Positions 20,595-33,241 of a stretch of DNA of 64,000 nt are shown here, piece after piece (positions within the stretch are counted from its first letter, which is position 1; every line of letters begins with the position of its first letter). A model generated the notes under the pieces. The model was not told the DNA's origin and made no database searches. It worked only from the letters and a program-made list of their open reading frames with translations. The stretch is from the NCBI GenBank assembly GCA_018398805.1, contig JAGFBZ010000708.1, positions 1,674,001 to 1,738,000 on the forward strand. The letters run 5' to 3'. Origin of the DNA: Hirundichthys speculiger. Taxonomy: Eukaryota; Chordata; Actinopteri; Beloniformes; Exocoetidae. Position numbers and translations under genes: made by a program.

Positions 20595-21087
20595 CCAAAA
20601 AGGATGCTAATAATGTAGTCCTCCATGTTGTTGTTAATCAAGTAAATTTGTTTTCTTCCAGTAGACGTAAATACGTAAAGACGTCCGCCCCCCCATCCAA
20701 TCAGAACCCTTCCCAACCCCCAGACCTTAAGCAGAATTGGATAAAGCTGAACAAATGTGTTTTCCATGTAAACCTCAATTGGGAATTAATATTTTCATGT
20801 AAACTCGAAGGAAAATAGTTTAATTCTGAATTATTTAATTTGGAATAATTAATTCTGAATTAAAAAAACATCATGTAACCGTGGCCAATGTGTAATTGAT
20901 CCTTTCAGTTCAATTAATTCAAACAAAGTCATTGGAACACTCACAAGATGTCACCAAAATCACTTTGTCCCTTTAAAATCTTTCAGAAAATGATGTAAAT
21001 GTATTGTAAGATGAATATTGATATATATCGTATAATGAGCCGAATATCGTGTATCGTATCGTGATATTAGTGTATTGCTACAGCCCT

Positions 21088-22078
21088 CGTCACCACAGCT
21101 GTCCCTTCATCATGAGTCTTTTAGCACCCCCCCCCCGAGGGTTTTCCCTCCACCTCCGCCTCATGTGCTCACACTTTCCTCTCTTTTCCAGTCTGTGGTG
21201 ATAGCGAACAGATTTTTACAGCAGCAGCTGTCGAGACCCCGTTTGCTCAGTTTAACTCTTCTACCAACAGACAGACGCTGAGACGGGAGCAGAGGACCAG
21301 AGGAACGACGTTTAACTGGTCTGTAAATTTCCAGTTCTTCCAGTGTCGGCCACTGCGAGTGATCTGGGCCATAATGGTGGTAATTAGCCCTAAAGATGTT
21401 GACGTCCTCCCAGAGGCGCTGCTAGCTGCATTTAGCCTCTCAGTCCTGGTTAAATATTGATTGAACTGCGAGGGAGCAAGAAAGATTTACAGTTAATATA
21501 ACACTGGTGAGAGGGTGATGGCGTTAACGCTGCAGCCTCCTCTGCTTCCTAGTCTGGGTTTGAATGGTTAATAAAGATAAGAGGCTCGTATATTATTGCC
21601 CTGCTGCTGGTCAAAGCACTGCAGTGGATTCCAGTCATGCACCTCATCACGTCAGCAGACGGGACCTGAACCTGAAACCCAAGAGGGACGGAGCTGCAGG
21701 AAATGTTGCAGGTGAAAAAGATCCAGATAGATTTCATGTCTAGGAGATATTTTCCCTCCACTGACCTCACTTACATCCAGAGAGCATTAATGTCATACTG
21801 CTGCAATCGCTTCAGGATCATTTTAGACCAGGTTTTATCCTCCTGAACTCGACTCAAGACCACCTTGGACCTGGTCTCTGTTTTTGAAGTTTATTCGGGC
21901 ATTTCAGGATTGGAAGTGAAGGTCATCAGAAAGCCTCGACCTTAATCCTGCACAGGTGACAGCGTGCGGTCCATGGACCCGCCTCCTCCAGCGGTGTCAG
22001 GAGGAACGGACCAATCAGAAACAAGAGTTGGGACAAAAAGGCTCCACAAACATGTGAGGCATGAATGATAGTTTAAAG
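21088..22078. other. ube2e2 intron, low-repeat block
   Basis: The block at 21330-21560 lacks recognised repeats and contains TAATTAGCCC and GGTTAAATATTGATTG. It is a candidate conserved element, but I cannot test conservation. No exon is seen. Confidence 0.3.
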
Positions 22079-23341
22079 CCGTGGTTCCCATCCTTTTGTC
22101 CCTGGAGTCTTTGGTTTACATTGTGTATGGATGGATATTTTTTTCCTCCTTTTTGTGTCACCAAGTATATAAAAATACTAGGGCTGGGCAATGATTAAAA
22201 TTTTTTATCGCATTATTTCCCTGATTAATCACGATTAATCGCATTATATACGCAAAATCAAATAATGAATTCAAAAGTAGTGTAAAGGTCACTTTTATTT
22301 AAATGTTCTGCTGCCATATGAACTAAAGTGTCATAACATTTGTTGTTCAAACACTTTTAACATCAGCACTTGTCAGTAACACAAGTGTAAATCTCATCTT
22401 AAAAAAATGTAAAATAAAATAAAGCTTATTGCCACTGCCAGGGCATTAATGTCATCCTGTTTTTATAAAAAAATTAAAAAAGTCTACCAACAAAATCCAA
22501 CAAAATGATTGTGGCTCAGCACAATCAGAACATTAAAGTTCATTAAAGTTGCCTTAAAGTTCAGTAACTTTACCAATCTGTGTATCATTCATTCTTTCCA
22601 TTTTAATTGTCAATCAAAAAAATATATTTCAATTTTCAATTTTAGACTTGGATCAAAAATACGGTAAAAAAAAACAGGCCACAGAACTCAATTTGTTTTA
22701 TAATCGAGGACTGGACTTTCTGTTGTCATTACACATCTGTGCCACTAGATGGAGCTGCACTGCAGTAACCAGCTAGAGAACAGCAGGACAGTGAACACAT
22801 GGAGCAGATCTGATGGAACATGGAGGAATGACAAGAAAGTTTTGTTGCAGTCTAGAATATTATTTTTCAGACCGAATTGTTAATATTGCTACCTGAGTTG
22901 CTACCTGATTTTTACCGTTCTAATCCTTTCTTGATACCGATGAGTCTTTGGCACTTTTATGTTTTTGAGACATGTTTCATTCATAAGGCGAACCTCTGGC
23001 AGGAGTAAAGAGTCGGAGGAGCACGGGCCAACTAGAAGCTAGCTGACGACTGACGGACATTGCTTATGCCCCAGGTCAGAGAGGTTCAAAGTTCACAGAG
23101 GCGTGGCCTACTAAATAGCTTGATATTTTTAAATGTGGACCAAAAAAAAAAAAAAAATCGATTTAAGTGGTAATATACAGGCTTTTGATTATCCCAGTAG
23201 GTGTGCTATTATTTTATATTTAACATGCAAAAACACAATTTTGGCAACCTCACAACCTCAAAGCAGACAAAGCCTCCCACACCTCCTGTGATCTCTGGCG
23301 CCCCCCTGAGGGGGCCGCGGACCCCAGGTTGGGAACCACTG
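22079..23341. mobile_element. hAT (Charlie-like) element Q
   Basis: The left end reads CGTGGTTCCCATCC and the right end GGTTGGGAACCACTG, the CAGTGGTTCCCAAC-type hAT terminus. The flanks TTTAAAGC and TTTAGAGG are similar. Inside lies E-family copy E3. Near the right end, CCCCCCTGAGGGGGCCGCGG is a further typical subterminal motif. Confidence 0.7.
22179..22920 (+). mobile_element. hAT-like family E, copy E3, inside Q
   Basis: Starts TAGGGCTGGGCAATGATTAAAA, contains the GATTAATCACGATTAATCGC block and the CATCTGTGCCACTAGATGGA segment, and stops at TTTTTACCGTTC, where complete copies continue. The right terminus is missing. Confidence 0.85.
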
Positions 23342-24629
23342 TTTAGAGGCACGTCTGTCAAATACTAGCCGCGTGTTCAGTGCGTAAAACTCTAAACCTT
23401 CTCGTTTTTCTGACATTTTACAAATGAAAAGAAGGAGGAGAATCTGAACAGACCTGCAACAGGAAAACTTCACTGTCAAACAGAGAATTTTTTATTATTA
23501 TTTTCCTAAACTGACTTTGAACTTCTGCTTGCAACTTGTTGGAAGTTTGAATGCCTCTGATAAACCCTCCTCTGATGTCTCTAAACCGGACAGGAGCTGC
23601 GTACATGAAAACATATTCATTAGTCGCTCGTTGCTTATGATTTCCTAACAAACATACCTTCAAACAAGGACACGTCCAAATTCTGAGCGTGAACGGTGAA
23701 CATTTTATATGCCGAATTAAAACTGTGACTAATGGATAAATAATTATGCAGAGCTGTGAGCGTCATGAAGGATAATTCCTTAAAGAGGCCAGACGGACAG
23801 TTTCATCCTGGCATTTAGGCTCAAACAACATTTCTATTACGGCCCTGAACATGACATGCATTTGATTTGGTTTCAAACATAGTAACAAGAAAGCTGCAGC
23901 AGCATGGGGTTGATGTGCAGAGAGGCGTGAAGACCGGTCCCCTGTTGCATAATTATCTCTTGTGCACAAATGTCCCTTTTATGGACTGAAAAAGTGCAGC
24001 AAAGATCCTTCTGCTGCGCAGCGTCCATAAAATACACTTTTCTGTTTAGAGCCCAGGCCCCAAAAAGATTGCAATGTAAAATGCGTCCAATGATGACTGG
24101 GAACGAGGCTCCTGCACACTGAGAGGAGGTAAAACAGCTGGATTCCAGGAGGTAAAACAGCTGGATTCATTTCCTACCACGGTCTGGGAACGCTGACTTC
24201 AGGACGAACAGAAAAACATCTTCAGATGGAGGTCACATCAAATCCAAAACAGCATAAAAGCCTGCCGCCTCTCCATTTATGATCTCCAGAAAGCACATGT
24301 AAAACAGGATTTGTCTGCCTGTCATTTAATGTGAGGAACCTTCAACGACCAGTTTACCTGCTGGTAGCACAAACCAGCCCATCAACACCAATACCAAGCT
24401 CTGAGTGGTTATTAAAATAATTAAGGATGAGCAGCAGCCAGGAGTCTCCAACCACCTCTCAGATTTCAGAGCTAAAACATCTGCTTGTGTGTTCAATTTA
24501 CAACAGCACCTTTAAGCATCCCATCATGATTTAGAAATCTGATCTCATTACAGTCCAGATGAACATCAGAGAGGAACAAAGCAGGAAGCACCAGTTTTCT
24601 ATTAACGTTGTTCTTTTTTGTATCATGAT
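23342..24629. other. ube2e2 intron, longest low-repeat block
   Basis: About 1.3 kb without recognised transposons, with AT-rich words such as TAAATAATTATGCAGAGC (23739) and GTTGCATAATTATCTC (23943). Several short minus-strand ORFs are motif-free. This is the best candidate for a conserved intronic enhancer in the window, but this is inference only. Confidence 0.35.
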
Positions 24630-24992
24630 TAGGGGTGAGCATTGGCAAGGACCTCACAATACAATATGCATCGTGATACTTGGGTCACGATATATGATGT
24701 ATCACGATATCATGATATATTGTGATATTCTACCCAGTTAATATCAAAATTAAAAGTAGAGATGAAAAATCAAGTTGCTGTATATGTTCATCAGATGATA
24801 TTGATCATTCAGAGGACAAATTGAGTCAAAACTATTTGCTTATTTATTGTTTATTATTAGTGTTTTTGCACATTTAAGTGAATGAATGAATTTTCCTAAA
24901 AAAAAAAATCGATATTAGGAGCTGAAAAATCGATATTATATCGGGTGGCTGAATATCGCGATATATCGCCAAATTGATTTTTCACACCCCTA
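24630..24992. mobile_element. hAT-like MITE family A, copy A5
   Basis: Complete, with ends TAGGGGTGAGCATTGG and TTCACACCCCTA. ATCATGAT is duplicated perfectly on both sides (24622-24629, 24993-25000). Confidence 0.95.
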
Positions 24993-25027
24993 ATCATGAT
25001 CCATCATATCGTGAACAGACTCTTCAT

Positions 25028-25468
25028 TAGAGCTGAGCGATTTTATCGATTCTGCGATATATATTGATATTTTATTTCCCCAGAGAGTATCGATTTTTCT
25101 GCCACGGGTATCGATATTCTAAGCTCCTTTCAAAACCCCCGTGTCCCACCTTTAAAAGCTTGCAAGCCACAATTTGCACTGTTTAAATAAATGAAACTAT
25201 TTTTCTCAACAAATCTTTTATTCATTTTGTCCAGCATTTGCAAGCTGCCTGTCAGCCATATAATGTGTAATTGATGCTTTCAGTTCAGTTAATTAAAACA
25301 AAGTCATTGGAACACTCACAAGATGTCACCAAAATCACTTTGTTCCTTTAAAATATTTCAGAAAATTATGTAAATGTATTGCAAGATGTATATCGATATA
25401 TATCGTATCGTGAGCCAAATATCATGTATCGAATCGTATTGTGAGATTAGTGTATCGCTACAGGCCTA
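25028..25468. mobile_element. hAT-like MITE family C, copy C3
   Basis: Complete 441-bp copy, TAGAGCTGAGCGATTTTATC to GTATCGCTACAGGCCTA. The flanks CTCTTCAT and GTCTCCAT agree at six of eight positions. A useful uninterrupted reference for C2, C6 and C7. Confidence 0.9.
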
Positions 25469-26002
25469 GTCTCCATAACTGTTGAGGACACATAAGCTGG
25501 TTAAGAAGACAACCTATCATGCACCTGGGAGCTAAGATGCTCTGAAAGACACCGCTACATGCATAAAGAGGAGGAACAGACAGAATAAACTCTAATGAGA
25601 CGTCCCAGAAGATTTCATGTGCAGCTGCATGATGAGGCATCAGTTTGCTTTTTCCACATTCTCCTCCCGTCCCTCGGCACGGCAACATGAATCTTGCATC
25701 CATCTCTGTTGACGGGAGCTGGGACCAGAGTCCAGTGTCAAAGTCCCCTGAGAGTTCTCAGATGTACATGGAGAGTCTCTGGTGACCGGACAGAGATCTT
25801 CTCCTGCATCAGTGTGCCCCCCCGCTGCCTTCCTGAAGTTAGAACTTCATGTTCTACAACCCTAACTGCAAAAAAATGTCAATATAAGTGTGCAAATATA
25901 AGTATAAATCATAGGGGTGCACGATAACTATCAGCCGATAACAGGAAATTAAGACGTCATTCCGATAAGTCCGATATCACGACAAATAGGCCAGATAACA
26001 TA

Positions 26003-26468
26003 CAGTAATCCCCCACACTTTGCGGTCTCAGTACATCACGGAAGTTTCAAAAATATTCATAGAAAAAAAATATTTGAAAAAAAAAATTGAAAAAAATTCA
26101 AATGAAGCGCGCGAGGCTGAAGCGAAACCCATCACATCAAGAACGAGTCTCAGGAAGCAACAAGAGCCGACAGGGGAGACCCCATGAACGAATATCGAGA
26201 TCTGTGATTGGCTGCTATGACAGGCATTACTGTGCCGTCGGGGTCGTCTGTACTCTGACACGTGTCCCCACATCTCCCATCTCTTGCTCTCATCAGCTAC
26301 GCACAGAGGAGAGATCCTCAAAGTTAGTGTACCTTCCGTAGATTTTGCATTCGCGCGTATATGTATACTGTATGTACATATACATGTACATCCATATCAC
26401 GGTTTTCACCATCCGCGGGGGGGAGGGTGTCACAGCCCCCATTAACCGCAGAGTGAGGGGGATTACTG
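26003..26468. mobile_element. Tc1/mariner (Tigger-like) element K inside F1
   Basis: Starts CAGTAATCCCCCACACTTTG and ends GAGTGAGGGGGATTACTG, with TA on both sides (26001-26002, 26469-26470). The F4 copy shows AACATATATATTTTT uninterrupted at the matching place. Confidence 0.9.
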
Positions 26469-26805
26469 TATATTTTTTTGGCAACACAGCAGTGCCTCAT
26501 TCCCTCTGAGCCTTGAATGACCAGCTGTGAATGTTATGTTCAAGTGACGTCAGCATAATCAGAAAAATGATTTCTCAGTAAGGAAAATCAAGAATACCCC
26601 CTCATGCCAGAAAACAACTTGTTAACTCAGTCATAATTTTAGTAGTTGCTGACTTTAATTGATATTCGCAGTATTTTCCCTCATGTTACACATAAAAAAA
26701 GAAAAAAATAGAAAAGGCTGAAAGAACGACTAGCAAACGAGGGAACGTTGGAATTTACGTTACACCTTGAATGCAGCCTGGAGCACAGCGCTGATCACAA
26801 CAAAC

Positions 26806-26985
26806 ATGGCGGCGTGGAGCTTCGTTAAAGTTTCAGAAGAAGATAGTTTGGTGGTTATTTGTGAGGAATCCTCCGAGTGAATTCTACGAGGAGGGAAGCA
26901 CAAGCTTTAATACGTAAAACCTGATCAGCCACCTACAACATAACAATCGCTTCCATGGAGTTTTGAAATCACGCTAACGTGAGCT
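26806..26985 (+). pseudogene. BED-finger relic in F1
   Basis: ATGGCGGCGTGGAGC opens a frame reading MAAWSFVKVSEEDSLVVICE. Here the family has F-x-K-V-S-E-E and then C-x2-C, but the second cysteine region is degraded (EESSE, then a stop). The following DNA still resembles RGGK...SNLISHLKHNH when read across frames, and the F2, F3 and F4 copies show the same block. It is the decayed first exon of a ZBED-type hAT transposase. Confidence 0.6.
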
Positions 26986-28498
26986 AACAGAAGCTAATGC
27001 TAACGTGTGCAAGCCAGCAGCAGTCTCCCCTCCCCTGATCTCTCATATCTAAAGCTTCCGTTTATTTTAATCAAAGGTATTAATTTAAATGGAACCACAA
27101 GCCAAAATCCTTTAAATGTTAATCTTTTTCAGTTAGTAATTCTGATGCATGTATTTCCATCAGTTCAAGGAGCCTTTATTTTTTATACCAGTTAGTAATG
27201 AACCTTCTTCAAGTTGATGTGAGATATCAAATAGGTTTGTTTGATAGCTTTACGTAAATGTTTGAGAGGCTTGCCAATAGTTTTTCATTGGAAAAAATAA
27301 ATATCTGTTCATTTAAAGAGTCTAAAACTATTTCTGGTTTTTATTCCTAGTATTGATATAATGATCTTAGGTATATGTGTGTGTGTTATCGGTTATCTGT
27401 ATCGGCCTTTAGGAGGTGAAAGTTATCGGTTATCGGTATTAAAAAACAGTTATTGTGCATCCCTAATAAATCAGGCAGCACTGATTCTCTCCTGGACATC
27501 ACTGCTCAGGAAAAACTTCCAGAAACCACCATCTGGGAGCACAGTTCACCTACAGTCCACAAACACAAGAAGAAAAGAAGTAGGAAACCCTGTGGACCAT
27601 CCAGCTTGTTCCGGCATCTCTGTGTCAGGACTGAAGGTTGTTAGGATCCAGACCGCAGGAGGGATCAACAGAACCCTTTAATAAAACAAAACTCAACTCA
27701 GGAAAAGCCTGCGACTGGAGCCAAGAGAGAGACGGGATGAACCAGACCAGCAGGGAAGAGGACAAAAGACAAGACTTAAATAAACCACAGAACGAACGGG
27801 ACGCAGGTGCAAACGACCAGAGAGATGAACAAGACTTTAACGTCAACGGAAAAGAACACAAGGAACACAAGAAGAGCAGACCAAACCAAGAAAACCCTGA
27901 ATGATGGTACGTGGCTGCATTAGTGTCTATGGTCTGGAACATCTGGAACATCTGGAAAGGCTCCATCAGGACTGAAGAGAACATGGAGGTTTCAGAGCAA
28001 CATCTGCTCCATCCAGACAACGTCTCTGTCAGGGAAGACCTTCAATGTTTCAGCAAGACGATGCTGCATCCATCACAGCAGGAGAAGAGTCCAGGTCCTG
28101 AACTGGTCCACCAGTCCAGACCATTGACCAACAGAAAACATCTGGAGCATCAGAAAAAAAAAGAGGAAAAATCTAGTAACGAAGGTCCAGGACTGTTGAG
28201 CAGCTGGAATCCTGCAACTTTCCTCCTAAAACTCCATCAGCTGCTCTCCTGACTTCCCAGATGTTTCCAGATGTTAGAAGATGAGGAGATGCTACACAAA
28301 GCTGGTCCCGTTCCAGCGTCGTAGAGACGTGTTCCTCCATCAAGGTCAGAATGAGCTGATGTTTTTAAGGAAATTATTAAATGTCTGTTATATTCTTTAT
28401 GTTCCACTGGGGATAAAACGCAGTTTATGAGATTTGTGAAGCATTGCATTCTGTTTCTATTTCCGTTTTATACAACGTTTTGTGGAAGTGGGGTTGTA

Positions 28499-29209
28499 GC
28501 AGCTCCACTCCAGACAGGGAGGCTGTGAAACAGCACTTTCAAACATGCCTTAATAATATTTAAAACCCCCAGAGGACCTTAATATAAGATGAAGTGGCAA
28601 ACATCCATCTTGAACTCCTCCATCCACTCAGAGGAGAAATTGATTAATGCAGGTAAAATCATTTCATCATGGCCCAGAGTCCACATTTTAAAGCTGAAAA
28701 GTGAAGAAATCCATCTGTCACTCCAACCTTGCCAGTGAAAAGGGTTTAGTTTGCCTGCAGCACATCTGTCCACCACTGTCCTTCAAATCTCCAGCATCTG
28801 TGTGATGTGTGAGTGTTCACTTCAAGAGTCTGCTGCTGCTGAACGAGCGATCAGAATAACTTGATCGGAGCCTGCAGTCATTTATAATATGTGATAATAA
28901 TCATTATTATTATCATTACAGCTCTAGTGATGTTCTCATCATTCACGCCTTTACTGGACCTTCAAATGTTAAATTTTTTCTCTCTTCCATAACATCACAA
29001 ACAATTATCCCAATCAGAGAGTGAAGCATGTAGCCAGCATGGACGAACTAAAAATGAATGGCCACCATCAAAGTAGGTCGATTCTCCGTCGTCTCTAGCG
29101 GCTCCAGTCCTCTTCAGGGTCTCAGCGGTTTGCTGGAGCTGGAGCCAGCTGCTAACGGAGACGCCCTCGATGGGTGGCCGGTCCATAAGAGTTGCAACTT
29201 TGCCATTTG
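28499..29209. other. ube2e2 intron, no feature seen
   Basis: Mostly unique sequence. Short TAATAATCATTATTATTATCATT near 28893-28915 is low complexity. No exon. Confidence 0.35.
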
Positions 29210-29233
29210 AATTATAATAAGACATAAAATGAT
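29210..29233 (+). repeat. Left 24-bp direct repeat flanking E2
   Basis: The sequence starts AATTATAATAAG and ends ACATAAAATGAT, and is repeated exactly at 30342-30365. It abuts the left end of E2. Confidence 0.95.
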
Positions 29234-30341
29234 TCGGGCTGTGCAAGTTAACGCGTTATTATCGCATTAACGCATTAATTTATTAATGTCAACATTTATT
29301 TTATCGCGCGTTAACGCATGTTGCTCACATGCTTTTGTTTTGAAAAGGCTGCTGCAGAACCAGAAGTAAACATAAGAAAAAGCTAAAACAGACATGGAGA
29401 ACGGTAAAAATCTGTGAACTTTACAGTTCAGGTAGCAACTCAGGTAGCAATATTAACAATTCTGTCTGAAAAAAAATCCTGGACTGCAACAAAACTTTGT
29501 CGTCATTCCTCCATGTTCCATCAGATCTGCTCCATGTGTTCACTGTCCTGCTGTTCTCTAGCTGGTTACTGCAGTGCAGCTCCATCTAGTGGCACAGATG
29601 TGTAATGACAACAGAAAGTCCAGTCCTCCATTATAAAACAAATTCAGTTCTGTGGCCCGTTTTTTAATTTCGTATTTTTGATCCAAGTCTAAAATTGAAA
29701 TATATAAAAACAGGTAATTTTTGTTTTTTTTTTGTGTTAGATTAAAAAACAAAAAATGTAATAAAATGTAACTTTTTAATTTTTGATCGACAATTAAAAA
29801 CGAATGAATGATACACGGATTGGTAAAGTTACAGAACTTTAACATGGACATTTTCATTTTAAAGTTCTCCCAGACGGAGGATTCAACAGAATCAAGGTTA
29901 TTTGTAACAACTGACAAGTTGAACTCTCCGTTAAAAGTTTCTGCTGTTACCTCAGAAATTACCTGTTTTAATGTTCTGATTGTGCTGAGACACAATCATT
30001 TTGTTGGATTTTGTTTGGAGATTTTTTTTTTTTATATATATGTATAAAAACAGGATGACATTAATGTCCTGGCAGTGACAATAAGCTTTATTTTATTTTA
30101 CATTTTCTAAGATGAGATTTACACTAAATATGAGTTACTGACAAGTGCTGATGTTAAAAGTGTTTGAACGACAAATGTTATTACACTTTAGTTCATATGG
30201 CAGCAGAACATTTAAATAAAAGTGCATTTGACACTTTTGAATTCATTATTTGATTTTGTGTATACAATGCGATTAATCGTGATTAATCAGGGAAATAATG
30301 CGATTAATCGCGATTAAAAATTTTAATCGTTGTCTGGCTCT
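29234..30341 (-). mobile_element. hAT-like family E, complete copy E2
   Basis: Left end TCGGGCTGTGCAAGTTAACG and right end TTTTAATCGTTGTCTGGCTCT are the family termini, in the orientation opposite to E1 and E3. Subterminal GCGTTAACGC and GATTAATCGC words are intact. Flanked by exact 24-bp direct repeats rather than 8 bp. ORFs inside (for example 29558-29995) are not conserved in the other copies in a coding way. Confidence 0.9.
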
Positions 30342-30365
30342 AATTATAATAAGACATAAAATGAT
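30342..30365 (+). repeat. Right 24-bp direct repeat flanking E2
   Basis: Exact copy of 29210-29233, beginning directly after the E2 terminus. Confidence 0.95.
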
Positions 30366-32137
<1,772 letters not shown>

Positions 32138-32190
32138 TTACAAGTTGGGTTTTTGGGGACAGTTTCGTGTAAGGTCTAAGAGAACTGGGC

Positions 32191-32614
32191 AAAAAAAAAA
32201 AAAAAAAAAAAAAAACTAGAAAAGCACTCGGAGATTCAATTCCCCCATATAGCGATTTACAGATTGTGATAAAATCCACCTTCTGTACCAGATCCGGATC
32301 AGCCTTTGAAATTTGATAGAGGTTTCCATTGTCAATCCCTGAGTCAAATTTCATGAGTTTTGGGCAATAATTAACAGAGATATGGAGAAGCAAAATTTTT
32401 GGCCCCATTGACCCCAATGTTATCAAAAATTTGAAAGTGATCCAGAATCCAGGATTTCTTCCGGATCACACCCAAAATGAAATCAGTTCTTCCTTTTCAT
32501 ATTTCTGACAACTCCTGAAAATTTCATCAAAATCCATCCATAACTTTTTGAGTTATCTTGAACACAGACAGACAAACAGATAAACGCCGGCAAAAACACA
32601 ACCTCCTTAGCGGA

Positions 32615-32619
<5 letters not shown>
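32191..32619 (-). mobile_element. Unclassified repeat family H, copy H1 with A25 run
   Basis: Read on the minus strand it starts TTACCTCCGCTAAGGAGGTT and ends GAGTGCTTTTCTAGTTTTT, continuing into a 25-T run (A-run 32191-32215 on plus). Copy H2 at 62719-63079 is in the opposite orientation and shares more than 300 bp, including TGATCCGGAAGAAATCCTGG. I do not know its class: the oligo-T suggests a retroposon, the CCTCCGC end a MITE. Confidence 0.7.

Positions 32620-32648
<29 letters not shown>
32620..32648. repeat. (AAT)n microsatellite
   Basis: TAATAATAATAATAATAAT tract next to H1. Confidence 0.85.
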
Positions 32649-32774
32649 CAAAGTGGAGCATTGTTTCAGCACACAATGGATTGAAAAATTAGAGCCTTTA
32701 TCAACCATTACCAAACCTGCATAAATAATTAGATTTCAACCAAATTTATTTGGATAAACACCAATTCACAACCA

Positions 32775-32869
32775 TCCATCCATCCATTTTCTATACCCGT
32801 CTTATCCTCGAAGGGTCACGGGGATCTGCTGGAGCCTATCCCAGCCGTCTACGGGCGAAAGGCAGGGGG
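32775..32869 (-). mobile_element. LINE 3' fragment with GGAT tail
   Basis: The 13-bp CAATTCACAACCA is duplicated (32762-32774, 32870-32882), a LINE-type target duplication. The insert is a (CATC)n-bordered piece with CTATACCCGTCTTATCC and GGGCGAAAGGCAGG, the same family as 44523-44640. Confidence 0.88.
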
Positions 32870-32929
32870 CAATTCACAACCAAATGGTTCAATGCAGTAT
32901 ATTTAAATACAGTCCATCCATAATCTGAA

Positions 32930-33241
32930 TAGAGCTGTAGTGATACACTAATCTCGCGATAGGATATAATACACGATAGTCGGCTCACGATACAATATAT
33001 ATCGATATTCATCTTACAATACATTTACGTTATTTTCTGAAAGATTTTAAAGGGACAAAGTGAGAAAAATAGTTTCATTTATTTAAACAGTGCAAATTGT
33101 TGCTTGCAAGCTTTTAAAGGTGGGACACGGGGGTTTTGAAAGAAGCTTAGAATATTGATACGCACGGCTGAAAAATCGATACTCTTTGGGGAAATAAAAT
33201 ATCAATATATATCGCAGAATCAATAAAATCGCTCAGTTCTA
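32930..33241. mobile_element. hAT-like MITE family C, copy C4, internally deleted
   Basis: Reverse orientation, TAGAGCTGTAGTGATACAC to ATCGCTCAGTTCTA. About 130 bp is missing between AAGGGACAAAG and TGAGAAAAATAG relative to C3. No clear target duplication. Confidence 0.85.

Larger units (their letters stand above)
17757..20886. mobile_element. PIF/Harbinger-like element X2, itself doubly interrupted
   Basis: The left part (CATGGGAAGTTTAATT...) and the right part (...CATCATGTAACCGTGGCC) match copy X1 at 37573-38199, which is continuous. A 3-bp AAT duplication at the borders fits the Harbinger superfamily, although TWA is more usual. A LINE (18252-19417) and a hAT element (19444-20594) sit inside. 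A stretch starting ATGGCAGCACGCAGTAAACG near 18068 is present here but not in X1 and may be a relic of the mobile protein. Confidence 0.75.
17633..21087. mobile_element. hAT-like MITE C2, host of a four-element nest
   Basis: C-family sequence at 17633-17756 (left end truncated, starting AGGTGTCCCACC) resumes at 20887 and runs to GCTACAGCCCT at about 21087. In the other C copies CCATATAATGTGTAATTG is continuous. Here it is split by element X2 with AAT on both sides (17754-17756 and 20887-20889). Confidence 0.88.
25912..27465 (+). mobile_element. hAT-like family F, copy F1
   Basis: Ends TAGGGGTGCACGATAACTATC and GTTATTGTGCATCCCTA; ATAAATCA is duplicated perfectly (25904-25911, 27466-27473). 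It contains a TA-inserted element K and a BED-finger relic. At 1.55 kb it is the longest F copy here. Confidence 0.93.
25855..28498 (+). mobile_element. Decayed Tc1/mariner-like transposon hosting F1
   Basis: The right end ACGTTTTGTGGAAGTGGGGTTGTA and the left TACAACCCTAACTGCAAAA resemble the TACAACCCCAATTCC-type ends of a common fish Tc1/mariner family. At 27900-28330 the plus strand preserves degraded transposase wording: VWNIWNIWKGSI, then EQHLLHP and an FQQD-like motif (FSKTM in the open frame), then a tail resembling the SPDLSPIENIW region. Stops and frameshifts are present. F1 (25912-27465) lies near the left end. The 27480-27900 part is not clearly assigned. Confidence 0.6.

Noticed and set aside
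27453..27904. Lys/Glu-rich ORFs after F1
   Set aside because: Low-complexity frames next to a decayed Tc1-like transposon; not similar to a host protein I recognise.
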